Below are positions 39,720-48,547 of a stretch of 64,000 nt of DNA, in pieces (position 1 is the first letter of the stretch; the number at the start of each line of letters is the position of its first letter). The translations under genes and the position numbers were made by a program. The stretch comes from Sphingomonas sp. ID1715 (lineage in GTDB: Bacteria; Pseudomonadota; Alphaproteobacteria; Sphingomonadales; Sphingomonadaceae), in NCBI RefSeq assembly GCF_013044515.1, contig NZ_JABEPR010000003.1, positions 424,378 to 488,377 on the forward strand, in the 5' to 3' direction. The notes beneath the pieces are model-generated. The model had not been told where the DNA came from and did no database searches. It worked only from the letters and a program-made list of their open reading frames with translations.

Positions 39720-42700
39720 TCCTTCGAAACGCGCGCGTTCACGCTCTGCCGGCCGATGGTGGAGATCGTCGACAGCACCGACAGCCAGCGCGTGATCTGG
39801 AACTCGACGCGCGTCGCCGAATAGCCCTGGCCATCGGTGATCAGCTCCACGAACGCGCGGCGGGTGATGTATTTGCCGGCGGCGATGGCCGTGCCTTGGC
39901 CGATGGTCGGATCGGCGGCGATGATGCGCAGCCGATCGAGACCGACGGCGCGCCGCAGGGCGTTGATCGGGTCGAGATTGCCGCCCGACTGCAGGGCGGC
40001 GACCGCAGAAGCGAGCTGCAGTGCTTCGGGCGCCGACAGGTTGCTGATCGAGGTGCCGAACAACAGCCGTGACAGCAGTTCGTCCTCGGGTAGCGCCGGA
40101 TTGCTCGCAAAGCTCACGTCCGGCTTCAGCCCGGTGCCGGTGACCCGGATGGTCGCCGACAGGCCTTGCAGATTGGCGGCCGCGGCGATGTCGATCACCG
40201 GGTCGGGCGGGTTGGCGCCGTTGAAACGGATGGCGCCGCGCTCCAGATCGAAACGACGCCCGGCAAACTCATAGCCGCCGCGCAGCAGCGTGGCGTTGCC
40301 GACCAGCACCGGCTCGCTCACGCTGCCGGTGATGGCCAGGATCGCGCGCCATTCGCTGTCGAGGCCCAGGCCGGTCACCATCAGCCGGTTGCGCGCGGTC
40401 GCCTTCAGGTCGAGCCTCCAGGGAGCGGGCGGGGCCGCGGGTGCCGAAAAGTCGAGCGGCCGGTTGCGCTCGGTCAGGTTGGCGAGCCGCGCCACCGTGG
40501 TCGCCGCGCGCGCGCGGCCGAGCCGGTAGCGGCTGCGGGCGAGCGTCACCTCGCCCGAGATCAGCCCGCCGCGCCCGTCCGACTGGATGCGCAGCGGGCC
40601 GGTGACGGTTGCGCCGATATCATCGCGGTCGATCAGCACCGCGTCCTGAGCGGTTACCGCCAGGTCCATGCCGATGCCGCGCGGACTGCCGAAATCGAAC
40701 ACGCCGCTGCCGACGACGGTGCCCTGGCCGGCATTGGCGGTCATCCGGTCGATCGAAAGCCGCGAGCCACCGAAGCGGCCGGTCGCGTCGACATTGGTCA
40801 GCACCGTGCCGGAGGTGGCGCTTTCCAGCCGTGCCTTGGTCGCCCGGATGGAGCCGCGGATCGCCGGGTCGGACAGGCGGCCGCCAATGTCCGCGGCGAC
40901 GGCGATTGGACCGGAGAGATCGAACTGCTGGATGCCGGTCAGCCGCCACAGCGTGTCCGCCGGCCCGGAATAGCGGAGTTGCGCGAAGAGGGGCGCGGAT
41001 TGCAGCCGATCGGCGAGGCTGCCGGCCGGTGCGAGTGGCCCAAGCCGAGCCTGTGCCCGACCGATGATCTTGCCATCGCTCGCCGCCACCGCGCGCATTG
41101 CTGCCTGGCTGCCGCTGAGCACGCCCTTCAGCCCAAGATCGATGGGTCGGGAGGTGAGGAACAGGCTGGAGCGAGTCAGCCGGCGCACGGTCAGGTCGAT
41201 CGCTCCCGTCGGTGCAGCCCCGATCCGCGAGCGATATTGAATGCGCCCGCTGGCCGTTCCGCCCAGCCCCAGATTGGGGGTGACGATGTCGAATACCGTC
41301 ATCGGTACGGTGGCCAGCGAGGCATCCACTTCGAGGGCGGTATCGCCGAACAGCCCGGCCAGTGAGAGCCGGCCGCCGCCATAGGCAAGCGCAGTCGGCG
41401 CCAGCCGCCAGCCGCCTTGCTCCGCGGTCAGCACGGCGGGGCTCTCGATGCGCACCGGCTTGCGGTCGATCGTCCCGCCGCCGGTGACCACGAGCCGTTG
41501 CGGCGCCACTTCGATCGCGGTCTGCAGGTCGAAGGCGCGGCCGCGCGATCCGGCAAAGGCCGCGCGCGCAGTGCCGCGGCCGCCTTTCAGATCGATGCTC
41601 GCGGCCAGCTGCGCGAGTGACAGGGCGCCGCCCCGCAATCCGCGGGCGGTGAGCGTTGCCCGCGTCACCAGGCCCGCAGGGTCGAGCAGGACTTCGCCGT
41701 CAAGCCCGCCCCGCACGATCGTGATCTCGGGCGAAGTCGCAAGGCGCGCGCCATTGGCATCGAAGCTCATGGCGATGCGCTGAATGTCGCCGGCGCGGTC
41801 GAAGCGGAGCAGGCCGCTCAGCCCTGTTCCGGCAACGTTGAGCCGGCCATCGAAGCCGCGCCCCTGCGACATCAGCTCTCCCGAAGCGCGCATGCCGGCG
41901 ACGTCGAGCGCCGCTACGCCGATCCGCGCCGCGGCGCCCTTGGGCAGCAAAATGGCGCCGTTGCTCGTCCAGCCGCCGAGCGTCGACCCGCCATTGGCGC
42001 GATAGGCGAACCCGCTGGCGCTCGGATCGAGCCAGAGCCGCATGTCGCGAATGCCGAGCGCGTCGAGCGGACGCGGAAGGAAGATGGCCAGCTTCGGCCG
42101 CTCGATGCGTCCGTCGAGCGTCAGGTGCACCGGACCGTAAACGGCCTGCCGCCCGCCCCCGTCGAAATACATGGTGCCGTCGCGCCGCCGATAGCCGGTG
42201 CCGGAGAGCATCAACTTGGGTGCGACGATGCGCAGGTTGGTGAAGCGCACGATCCCGTCCCGCTCGCGCGTGAGGTTGGTCTCCAGATAGGGAAGCCCGC
42301 CGGCGAGGCTGGCGAGGAACGCGTTGTCGAAGCGTCGAACCCAGGCCTGGGCGCGTCCGGTCACGCGCGAGCCCAGGCGATTGACGCCGGGCACGACCGA
42401 CAGCGTGCTCTTCACGTCGACGATGCCGAGGCCGGGTATGTAGTAGCGCGCCAGTTCGCCGGATAGGCGCACGTCATAGTCGCCGTTGCGCAGGTCGACG
42501 AACAGCGAGGCTCGGCTGGTCAGCTTATCCGAACGCACGCGCAGGTCGTCGCCGGTGATCGTCCTGGCAGTGACCTTCAGCTGCCCGTCCACGACGAGGT
42601 TGGCGAGGATGCCGCCCGCCACATCCCCCACGCCCGTCACCCGCCGCGCGGTGAAGCGCACCGGTACCGTGACGGGAGACCGCGACAGGTGCCCGGCACC

Positions 42701-43858
42701 GTCGATCTGGACCTGCTCGAAGCCGGTCTTGTCGAAAAAGACGATCGGACTGGCGATGCGATAGCGGAAGCGGGCGCTGGCATAGGGGCCGTCGAGCAGC
42801 GCGCGCAGCTGCACGTCGCGCCCGCGCATGTTGCGGAAGAGCAGCGGCGGCTGAAGGAGCGTCGCGCGTAAGACCATGGCGTCATACCGGCCGCGCCTGA
42901 GGTCCAGCGCGCCATTCGCCTGCACCGCGAGCGCCGCGGAGCGCAGCTTCAGGCCGGCGGAGAGCAACCCCTGGTCCAGCCGGCCGCGTCCGTCGACGGC
43001 GATGCGCCGACCCGCGAGGCGCTGGAGGCGTCCCCTTGTGACGCTTTCGAGCATCAGGCCGCCCAGCAGCCGGTACTCGCCCTCGCGCACGGCAAGCCTC
43101 AGGTCGACGGTGCGGATGCCGGCGGCGGCCACTTGCGCGCTGCCGTCCCAGACGGCGTAGTTGCCATTGCCCGCAATGCGCGCGGTGATCGGCTTGGCCG
43201 TCCCCATCATGCGCGCGAGCAAGCCGCCGGCCGGTGCCTCGATCTGGCTGCCGAGCGCGAAGCGCTTTCGCTTTGGTTCGGCATCCAGCACCAGGCGGAG
43301 CCGGTCGCCCGCGCTAGTTGCGAGCATGGCGCGGACCATGGCGCGACCGCGCCGCACCTCGGCCTGGCCGGCAAGCGTCCCGGCCCGCTCCGGTCCGGCG
43401 ACCCCTTTTAGGATGCGCAGCCGTTCGATCCGGAGCTGGCCGATGCGAATGTCGAAGCTCGGCAGGGTGAAGGGGCGGCCGGTGGGGCGGAACTGCGGCA
43501 GCCTGTGCAGGGTCGCCTGGCGCGCGCTGAGTTCCTCGATATCGAGCCTGTTCACCGTCCAGCGCCACGGCGACCAGCTCAGCCGCGCGTCGGGCACCGA
43601 CAGGAACACGCCGTTCGGATCATAGAGCCGCACATCCTTCAGCCGCGCGCGGCCGTAAATCGAGCCGTCGATCCGGCCGATGCGGATCTTGAGGCCGGTC
43701 CTAATCTGCAGCCGTTCGATGCGGTCGATCAGGAAGCGGTGGCCGGCATCGGTGTCGATGCCCCAGATCGCGGCGAGCAGCGCCAGCACCAGGGCAATCG
43801 GGATCAGCGCGGCGTAGCGCCAGCGGCTCCTTCGCCGGACGATCGCTTCCTCGCTCAA
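39713..43858 (-). CDS. tamB: Translocation and assembly module TamB (AsmA-like bridge protein)
   Basis: Very long periplasm-spanning beta-taco protein, 1381 residues, anchored by one N-terminal TM helix (YAALIPIALVLALLAAIWGI) and ending in the DUF490/TamB domain. It works with TamA in outer-membrane protein insertion and is a bridge-like lipid transfer family member. The C-terminal signature reads LSRLLFGTSISNLS with AVGLDRLRIIAADP and ends RQSVNARVSKDY. Starts ATG 43858, overlapping tamA by four bases, so the pair is co-translated. Length is close to usual (1250-1500). Confidence 0.95.
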   Translation of the reverse strand: MSEEAIVRRRSRWRYAALIPIALVLALLAAIWGIDTDAGHRFLIDRIERLQIRTGLKIRIGRIDGSIYGRARLKDVRLYDPNGVFLSVPDARLSWSPWRWTVNRLDIEELSARQATLHRLPQFRPTGRPFTLPSFDIRIGQLRIERLRILKGVAGPERAGTLAGQAEVRRGRAMVRAMLATSAGDRLRLVLDAEPKRKRFALGSQIEAPAGGLLARMMGTAKPITARIAGNGNYAVWDGSAQVAAAGIRTVDLRLAVREGEYRLLGGLMLESVTRGRLQRLAGRRIAVDGRGRLDQGLLSAGLKLRSAALAVQANGALDLRRGRYDAMVLRATLLQPPLLFRNMRGRDVQLRALLDGPYASARFRYRIASPIVFFDKTGFEQVQIDGAGHLSRSPVTVPVRFTARRVTGVGDVAGGILANLVVDGQLKVTARTITGDDLRVRSDKLTSRASLFVDLRNGDYDVRLSGELARYYIPGLGIVDVKSTLSVVPGVNRLGSRVTGRAQAWVRRFDNAFLASLAGGLPYLETNLTRERDGIVRFTNLRIVAPKLMLSGTGYRRRDGTMYFDGGGRQAVYGPVHLTLDGRIERPKLAIFLPRPLDALGIRDMRLWLDPSASGFAYRANGGSTLGGWTSNGAILLPKGAAARIGVAALDVAGMRASGELMSQGRGFDGRLNVAGTGLSGLLRFDRAGDIQRIAMSFDANGARLATSPEITIVRGGLDGEVLLDPAGLVTRATLTARGLRGGALSLAQLAASIDLKGGRGTARAAFAGSRGRAFDLQTAIEVAPQRLVVTGGGTIDRKPVRIESPAVLTAEQGGWRLAPTALAYGGGRLSLAGLFGDTALEVDASLATVPMTVFDIVTPNLGLGGTASGRIQYRSRIGAAPTGAIDLTVRRLTRSSLFLTSRPIDLGLKGVLSGSQAAMRAVAASDGKIIGRAQARLGPLAPAGSLADRLQSAPLFAQLRYSGPADTLWRLTGIQQFDLSGPIAVAADIGGRLSDPAIRGSIRATKARLESATSGTVLTNVDATGRFGGSRLSIDRMTANAGQGTVVGSGVFDFGSPRGIGMDLAVTAQDAVLIDRDDIGATVTGPLRIQSDGRGGLISGEVTLARSRYRLGRARAATTVARLANLTERNRPLDFSAPAAPPAPWRLDLKATARNRLMVTGLGLDSEWRAILAITGSVSEPVLVGNATLLRGGYEFAGRRFDLERGAIRFNGANPPDPVIDIAAAANLQGLSATIRVTGTGLKPDVSFASNPALPEDELLSRLLFGTSISNLSAPEALQLASAVAALQSGGNLDPINALRRAVGLDRLRIIAADPTIGQGTAIAAGKYITRRAFVELITDGQGYSATRVEFQITRWLSVLSTISTIGRQSVNARVSKDY

Positions 43859-45813
43859 AAGGCCTGGCCCAGGGAGACGAACACGGTCACGCGGGAGTCG
43901 CCGCGCTGCGGATTGATCGGCGTGCCGACATCGACACGGATCGGCCCGAAATTGCTGTGGTAGCGCACGCCCAGGCCAGCTCCGTAGCGGAGACCGCCGA
44001 AGCTCGGCAGCGCGGAGCGGTAGATGTTGCCGCCGTCGAGGAACGGCACGATCCCGAACGCGCCGAAGCGGATTCGCGCCTCGGCGCCGAACTCGGCGAG
44101 GCTGCGCCCGCCGGTCGGATTATTGTCCTGGTCACGGGGGCCGATCGCCTGGAAGCCGAAGCCCCGCACCGAGCCACCGCCGCCAGCGAAGAAGCGGCGC
44201 GATGGCGCGATGCGGCTCGCGGGGGCGCCAGCGATCGATCCCAATCTGATCCGCCCCGCCAGCACCACCCGGTCGCTGACCGGTTGATAGCCGCTCGCAT
44301 CGAGCTGCAGGCGCGCATAGCCGAAGGCGCCATTCTGCAGCGACAATTCTGGACTGAGCCGGCCGGAAAGGCGAAAGCCGCGCGTCGGATCGAGCAGATT
44401 GTCGGACCCGTCATAGGCAAGCATGCCGGGCAGGGCGCCGATCAGATAGGTGCGGCGCGTGGTGCTGGTGGTCGAGTTGATCGCCCCGCGCTCGTTCGAC
44501 GCGATCAGGTTTACGGCCGCGCTCCACGTCCATTTCTTCTGGAAGACAATGTTCGTCTGCCGCTCGATGCCGGCGCCGAGCAGGAAGCTGCGCGCTTCGT
44601 AACCGGGCTGGTCGAGGTGGCTGAGCGCGATGTCCGCCGTCAGCACATGGTCGCGCTTGCGGAAATTGTTGCGGCGCAGGCTCGCGGCGGCGGTCTGCTC
44701 GCGCGTGCCGGCCACGGCGCGCAGCGTCAGCCCGCCCTCGGGCGAGAAGAAATTGCGGTGCTGCCAGCTGACTGCGGCGCGCGCACCTTCGCCTGTGCCA
44801 TAGCCGAGCTCGCCAGCAATGGTGCGCGGCGGCGCCGGCTCGATGCGCACGGCGACGTCCACCGTGTCGGGTGTCGCTCCAGGCTGGGGCGACACGCTGA
44901 CGGTGGAGACGAGGCCGGTGGCGATCAGCGCACGGCGCAGGTCTTCTATGTCGCTGGCTTCGAACGGCTGGCCGGGCTTGAAACGCGCGATCTCGCCAAT
45001 GTGCCGGGCGCTGAACAGCGATCGTTCGGGCACGATGATGCGACCATATTTGCGGGCGCCGCCCGGATCGACGCTGAGCACCAAGGTCGCGGTGCGGCTT
45101 TCGCGATCGACGACGACCTGCGGGTCCGGCACCTGAGCGAAGGGGAAACCGCCCTGGCCGATTCGCTGCCTGAGTGCGGTGGTGCCCGCGTTCACTGCGG
45201 CGGCATCGACCGGATCGTCCTTGCGGATTCCGAACGCGTCGCGCAGCGCCTGCGCCTGATCGGGAGCGGTTTCGAGGCCGCGCACCTCGACTTCGGTGAA
45301 GCGATACTGCTCGCCCGGTTCCGCCGCGAGCGAGACGATCACCCGGCCCGCATCGGTCGCCACCCGCGGCTCGACCTCCGCGTCATAGAAGCCGCGCGCC
45401 CGGAGCAGTTCGGCCAGCAGCTCAGCGTCCTCACGCGCCCGCCGATCGATCTGAGCGACATTGGCCGGCGTCTTCTCGGAGGATTTCAGCGTCGAGAGGG
45501 CGTTGAACTGGCTCGACACCGCCTCGGTCTGCTCGACGTCAAGGCCCTCCAGCCGGACCTCGTAGCGCAGGGCCGTGCCTGCCTCCGTCGGCGTGCCGGT
45601 AACCGGGGCCTCGGCAGGGCCTTCGTCCGCCGGCAACTCCGGCCAGTCCACATCCAAACCGGGAAGCGGGTCGAGCGGCGAGTCTGGGTCGAGCGCCGGC
45701 TCAGCCTGCGACGCGGTCTGCGCGAGAGCCGGACAAGACCAGGAAAAGGCCGCAGCAAGATACGCCGCCACGGCCAGCGCCGCGCCGGAGCGCCGCGACG
45801 AGCAGCACGTCAT
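43855..45813 (-). CDS. tamA: Outer-membrane assembly protein TamA (Omp85 family)
   Basis: 652 residues: N-terminal signal peptide (about 1-32, ending CPALAQ), three POTRA domains (about 75-330, e.g. TALRYEVRLEGLDVEQ, EQYRFTEVEVRGLE, KYGRIIVPERSLF), then a 16-stranded Omp85 barrel including the RGFGFQAIGPRD segment (L6 V/IRGF motif: SVRGFGF) and terminal Phe (VFVSLGQAF). Together with TamB it forms the TAM. Start ATG 45813. Precedes tamB with ATGA-type overlap. Confidence 0.95.
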   Translation of the reverse strand: MTCCSSRRSGAALAVAAYLAAAFSWSCPALAQTASQAEPALDPDSPLDPLPGLDVDWPELPADEGPAEAPVTGTPTEAGTALRYEVRLEGLDVEQTEAVSSQFNALSTLKSSEKTPANVAQIDRRAREDAELLAELLRARGFYDAEVEPRVATDAGRVIVSLAAEPGEQYRFTEVEVRGLETAPDQAQALRDAFGIRKDDPVDAAAVNAGTTALRQRIGQGGFPFAQVPDPQVVVDRESRTATLVLSVDPGGARKYGRIIVPERSLFSARHIGEIARFKPGQPFEASDIEDLRRALIATGLVSTVSVSPQPGATPDTVDVAVRIEPAPPRTIAGELGYGTGEGARAAVSWQHRNFFSPEGGLTLRAVAGTREQTAAASLRRNNFRKRDHVLTADIALSHLDQPGYEARSFLLGAGIERQTNIVFQKKWTWSAAVNLIASNERGAINSTTSTTRRTYLIGALPGMLAYDGSDNLLDPTRGFRLSGRLSPELSLQNGAFGYARLQLDASGYQPVSDRVVLAGRIRLGSIAGAPASRIAPSRRFFAGGGGSVRGFGFQAIGPRDQDNNPTGGRSLAEFGAEARIRFGAFGIVPFLDGGNIYRSALPSFGGLRYGAGLGVRYHSNFGPIRVDVGTPINPQRGDSRVTVFVSLGQAF

Positions 45814-45855
45814 GCGCTGTGGTGTATCGTGTCAGGCCGAGCGCCGCCAGAGCGA

Positions 45856-46083
45856 TCAGTGGACGGTGCCGCGCACCTCGCACTCGCTGAGCAGCGCCAC
45901 CAGCCGCTCGACCTGACGCCAGCGGCAGAAATGCAGGACATTGCCCAAGTCGCGGCTGCGGTCGGCGCGGGCGGCGGCTTCGCAGGCCGCATTGCCCCCG
46001 AACCGCGCCATCAAGTCGGTCGCCTCGGCCAGCATGGCCCGGTCGGCTACATAAGGGGATGGGGGGTGGCGCCGGCTCTCCAT
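45856..46083 (-). CDS. Small conserved-looking protein, 75 aa
   Basis: A 75-residue frame with a compact hydrophilic sequence: EATDLMARFGGNAACEAAAR, then ADRSRDLGNVLHFCRWRQVE, ending LSECEVRGTVH. Codon positions are typical of a real gene and I believe similar short proteins exist in other sphingomonads, though I cannot verify it here. Start ATG 46083 is given; an internal ATG at 46035 (MLAEATDLMARF) is a good alternative since the first 16 residues look unconstrained. 42 bases upstream of tamA on the same strand. Confidence 0.7.
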   Translation of the reverse strand: MESRRHPPSPYVADRAMLAEATDLMARFGGNAACEAAARADRSRDLGNVLHFCRWRQVERLVALLSECEVRGTVH

Positions 46084-46180
46084 GGCGCTCCCACTAGCCG
46101 CGGAAACTTGCCGGGGCGCGGACGGAGAAGGTCAACGGCTTCTTGACCATGACGGCTGGCGCGGCGGTGCGGCGCATGCC

Positions 46181-46363
46181 ATGCGCGCCACCATGACTGA
46201 ACCTCGCAATCCGCGCTCGCTGGGCATCCTGTTCGCTATCCTGCCGCTGGCCGGAGCGATCGGCGTCGGGTTGCTTGGTCAGCCCGTGATCGGACTGCTC
46301 GGGGGCCTCGCTTTGGCCGCCCTTATCGTCACGGGGTTCTGGTTGATCGATCGCCGCCGCTGA
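46181..46363 (+). CDS. Small two-helix membrane protein
   Basis: 60 residues from ATG 46181 (MRATMTEPRNPRSLG) or 56 from ATG 46193 (MTEPRNPRSLG), with two hydrophobic spans: ILFAILPLAGAIGVGLLG and GLLGGLALAALIVTGFWLI, closing with IDRRR. This pattern suits a small inner-membrane protein. The frame upstream of 46181 is open to 46082 but unlike protein. Converges on the next small gene with one base between stop codons. Confidence 0.65.
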   Translation: MRATMTEPRNPRSLGILFAILPLAGAIGVGLLGQPVIGLLGGLALAALIVTGFWLIDRRR

Positions 46364-46364
46364 C

Positions 46365-46547
46365 TCAGCGCGCTGGAAGCTTCTGCTCCGCCGCATCGAT
46401 CGCCAGCAGCAACTCTTCGAAGCAAGGCGTCTCGTCGACCCGAAAGGCACGGCGGAAGCCGCTCCCCAGCAGATCGAGATCCTGTTGCGTCAGCAGGCCG
46501 ATCGCAATGATCGGCTCCTGGTTCTCGGTTTCGACGGACTTACCCAT
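46365..46547 (-). CDS. Small conserved-looking protein, 60 aa
   Basis: 60 residues from ATG 46547: MGKSVETENQEPIIAIGLLT, then QQDLDLLGSGFRRAFRVDET and PCFEELLLAIDAAEQKLPAR. Acidic, no signal peptide, with a regular amphipathic pattern in the second half. I believe short sphingomonad proteins of this shape exist, but no function is known to me. The same frame remains open upstream to 46622, without good start context. Unrelated to its nitroreductase neighbour as far as can be seen. Confidence 0.65.
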   Translation of the reverse strand: MGKSVETENQEPIIAIGLLTQQDLDLLGSGFRRAFRVDETPCFEELLLAIDAAEQKLPAR

Positions 46548-46597
46548 GATGCTAGTCGGTCTGAACGCATCATGGCGGCAAGCGTGCCCTAGCGATT

Positions 46598-47266
46598 TCA
46601 GAAACCGCGGAATTCTGCCCATTCGGCGAATGGCGCGCGCTCGCTGCGCAGCGCGTTGGCGGGCTCGGTCGTATCTTCATAGCCGATCGCCATGCCGCAA
46701 AAGAGCATGCGGTGCGCCGGCGTGCCGAGGAATGCCGTGACGGTTTGCGGGTAGATGGCCCAGCACTCTTGCGGGCAGGAAGCGAGGCCGTGTTCGACCA
46801 GCAGCAGCATCAGCGTCTGCAGGTACATGCCGAGGTCGGACCATTGCGGCGGGCCCATGTTGCGGTCGACCGTGCAGAAGAGCGCGACGGGCGCGCCGAA
46901 AAAGGCGAAGTTGCGCGCGAACCACATGCGCCGTGCCGCCTTATCCTCGCGCGGTATGCCGATATGACCGTACATCGCCTCGCCGATTGCGAAGCGACGC
47001 GCGCGATAGGGATCGTCAAGTTCGAGCGGATAGATGTCGTAGGCGGCTTCTTCCTTGTGGCCGGCCATCAGCTTGGCCGCGACATCGCGCTTGAAGCCTT
47101 CGAGAACGTCGCCGCCGACGACATCGATATGCCAAGGTTGGAGATTGCCGCCGGACGGCGCCCGCGCCGCCAATTCGACCAGCTTGCGGATCAGCGCTCC
47201 GTCGACCGGCCGATCCAGGAACCCGCGCACCGATCGGCGTGCCGCTACTGCTTCGCTGACCGTCAT
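46598..47266 (-). CDS. Nitroreductase-family flavoprotein
   Basis: FMN-dependent oxidoreductase, 222 residues. The N-terminus EAVAARRSVRGFLDRPVDGA and ELAARAPSGGNLQPWHIDVV are the characteristic FMN-binding segments; C-terminal YPQTVTAFLGTPAHRMLFCG and AIGYEDTTEPANALRSERAP also fit. Resembles the NfnB/Frm2-type group reducing nitro or quinone compounds with NAD(P)H; substrate undefined. Divergent from the thiolase operon; the 92-base gap contains a palindromic operator candidate. Confidence 0.9.
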   Translation of the reverse strand: MTVSEAVAARRSVRGFLDRPVDGALIRKLVELAARAPSGGNLQPWHIDVVGGDVLEGFKRDVAAKLMAGHKEEAAYDIYPLELDDPYRARRFAIGEAMYGHIGIPREDKAARRMWFARNFAFFGAPVALFCTVDRNMGPPQWSDLGMYLQTLMLLLVEHGLASCPQECWAIYPQTVTAFLGTPAHRMLFCGMAIGYEDTTEPANALRSERAPFAEWAEFRGF

Positions 47267-47277
47267 CTCACCCGCCG

Positions 47278-47293
47278 TTCACGTAAACGTCAA
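47278..47293. promoter_or_regulatory. Palindromic operator TTCACGTAAACGTCAA upstream of thiolase
   Basis: The 16-base TTCACGTAAACGTCAA is an inverted repeat of TT(C/G)ACGT around AA, with one mismatch in the seven-base half-sites. It lies in the 92 bases between the divergent nitroreductase and thiolase genes. It resembles the ACGT-spacer-ACGT operators I associate with MerR-family regulators (LiuR type) of branched-chain amino acid catabolism; the assignment is from memory and the regulator is not in the window. Confidence 0.5.
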
Positions 47294-47358
47294 ATCATCC
47301 TTGCCGGACCTGCAATGATAGGCAAGAGATGATCGCAACGGTTCCAAGGAGAGGGATG

Positions 47359-48528
47359 ATGGCTGAAGCCTATATTGTTCAGGCGGTGCGCACGGCCGGC
47401 GGCAAGCGTGGTGGCAAGCTTGCCGGCTGGCATCCGGCCGACATGGCCGGCGAAGTGCTGAACGCGGTGGTCGACCGCAGCGGCATCGATCCGTCCTCGA
47501 TCGAGGATGTGATCATGGGCTGCGTGAGCCAAGGCGGCGAGCAGAGCTTCCAGGTCGGCCGCAACGCAGTGCTCGCCTCGCGCCTGCCGGAGAGCGTGCC
47601 GGCGGTGACGATCGACCGCCAATGCGGGTCGTCGCAGCAGGCGATCCAGTTCGCGGCACAGGCGGTGCTGTCCGGCACCCAGGACGTGGTAATCGCGGCC
47701 GGCGTCGAATCGATGACGCGCGTGCCGATGGGATCGACGAGTGCGCTGTTCGCCCAGGCTGGGCTCGGCAAGGCAAAGAGCCCGCGTCAGGAGGCCCGCT
47801 ATCCGGGCATCCAGTTCAGCCAATTCATGGGCGCCGAGATGATCGCGAAGAAGCATGGCTTTTCGAAAGAAGAGCTCGACCGCTATTCGCTGGAAAGCCA
47901 TCGCCGCGCGGCTGCCGCCACCCAAGCGGGCGCCTTCGACGACGAGATCGTGCCGCTGGAGGTTGAGACGCCGGACGGAACCGAGCTTCACGGCACCGAC
48001 GAAGGCATTCGGCACGATGCCACGCTGGAAGGCATCGCCTCGGTCAAGCTGCTGACGGAAGGCGGCGTCATCACGGCGGCGAATGCATCCCAGATCTGCG
48101 ACGGCGCGTCGGCGGTGATGGTCGTGTCGGACCGTGCGCTGAAGGAACATGGCCTGACGCCGCTCGCCCGCATCCACAATGTGACGGTCACCGGCGGCGA
48201 TCCGGTGATCATGCTCGAGGAGCCGCTGTTCGCGACGGATAAGGCGCTGAAGCGGGCCGGCATGTCGATCGACGAAATCGACCTGTATGAAGTCAACGAA
48301 GCCTTCGCGCCGGTGCCGCTCGCCTGGCTGAAGCATGTCGGCGCCGACCCGGCGAAGCTGAACGTGCATGGCGGCGCGATCGCACTCGGGCATCCGCTCG
48401 GCGCGTCGGGCACGAAGCTGATGGCGACGCTCGTTCACGCGCTGCGCCGTCATGGCAAGCGTTATGGCTTGCAGACCATGTGCGAAGGCGGCGGCATCGC
48501 CAATGTGACGATCGTCGAGCGGCTGTAA
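47359..48528 (+). CDS. Acetyl-CoA C-acyltransferase (thiolase)
   Basis: Degradative-type thiolase, 389 residues from ATG 47359 (MAEAYIVQAVRTAGGKRGGK). The nucleophile is Cys89 in VTIDRQCGSSQQAIQFA; the HGGAIALGHPLGASGTKLMA and TMCEGGGIANVTIVERL motifs contain the active His and second Cys. The latter motif resembles FadA5/FadA6-type steroid or branched-chain thiolases more than PhaA. ATG 47359 is placed about 7 bases after GGAGAGGG. Followed after 19 bases by an HSD10-like dehydrogenase: together they form two steps of a beta-oxidation sequence. Confidence 0.94.
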   Translation: MAEAYIVQAVRTAGGKRGGKLAGWHPADMAGEVLNAVVDRSGIDPSSIEDVIMGCVSQGGEQSFQVGRNAVLASRLPESVPAVTIDRQCGSSQQAIQFAAQAVLSGTQDVVIAAGVESMTRVPMGSTSALFAQAGLGKAKSPRQEARYPGIQFSQFMGAEMIAKKHGFSKEELDRYSLESHRRAAAATQAGAFDDEIVPLEVETPDGTELHGTDEGIRHDATLEGIASVKLLTEGGVITAANASQICDGASAVMVVSDRALKEHGLTPLARIHNVTVTGGDPVIMLEEPLFATDKALKRAGMSIDEIDLYEVNEAFAPVPLAWLKHVGADPAKLNVHGGAIALGHPLGASGTKLMATLVHALRRHGKRYGLQTMCEGGGIANVTIVERL

Positions 48529-48547
48529 TCTAACGGGAGGGTGGACT

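Noticed and set aside
43957..46146. 729-codon rightward open frame opposite tamA
   Set aside because: Antisense to a clear Omp85 protein with signal peptide and POTRA domains; no signal peptide, domain or codon pattern of its own.
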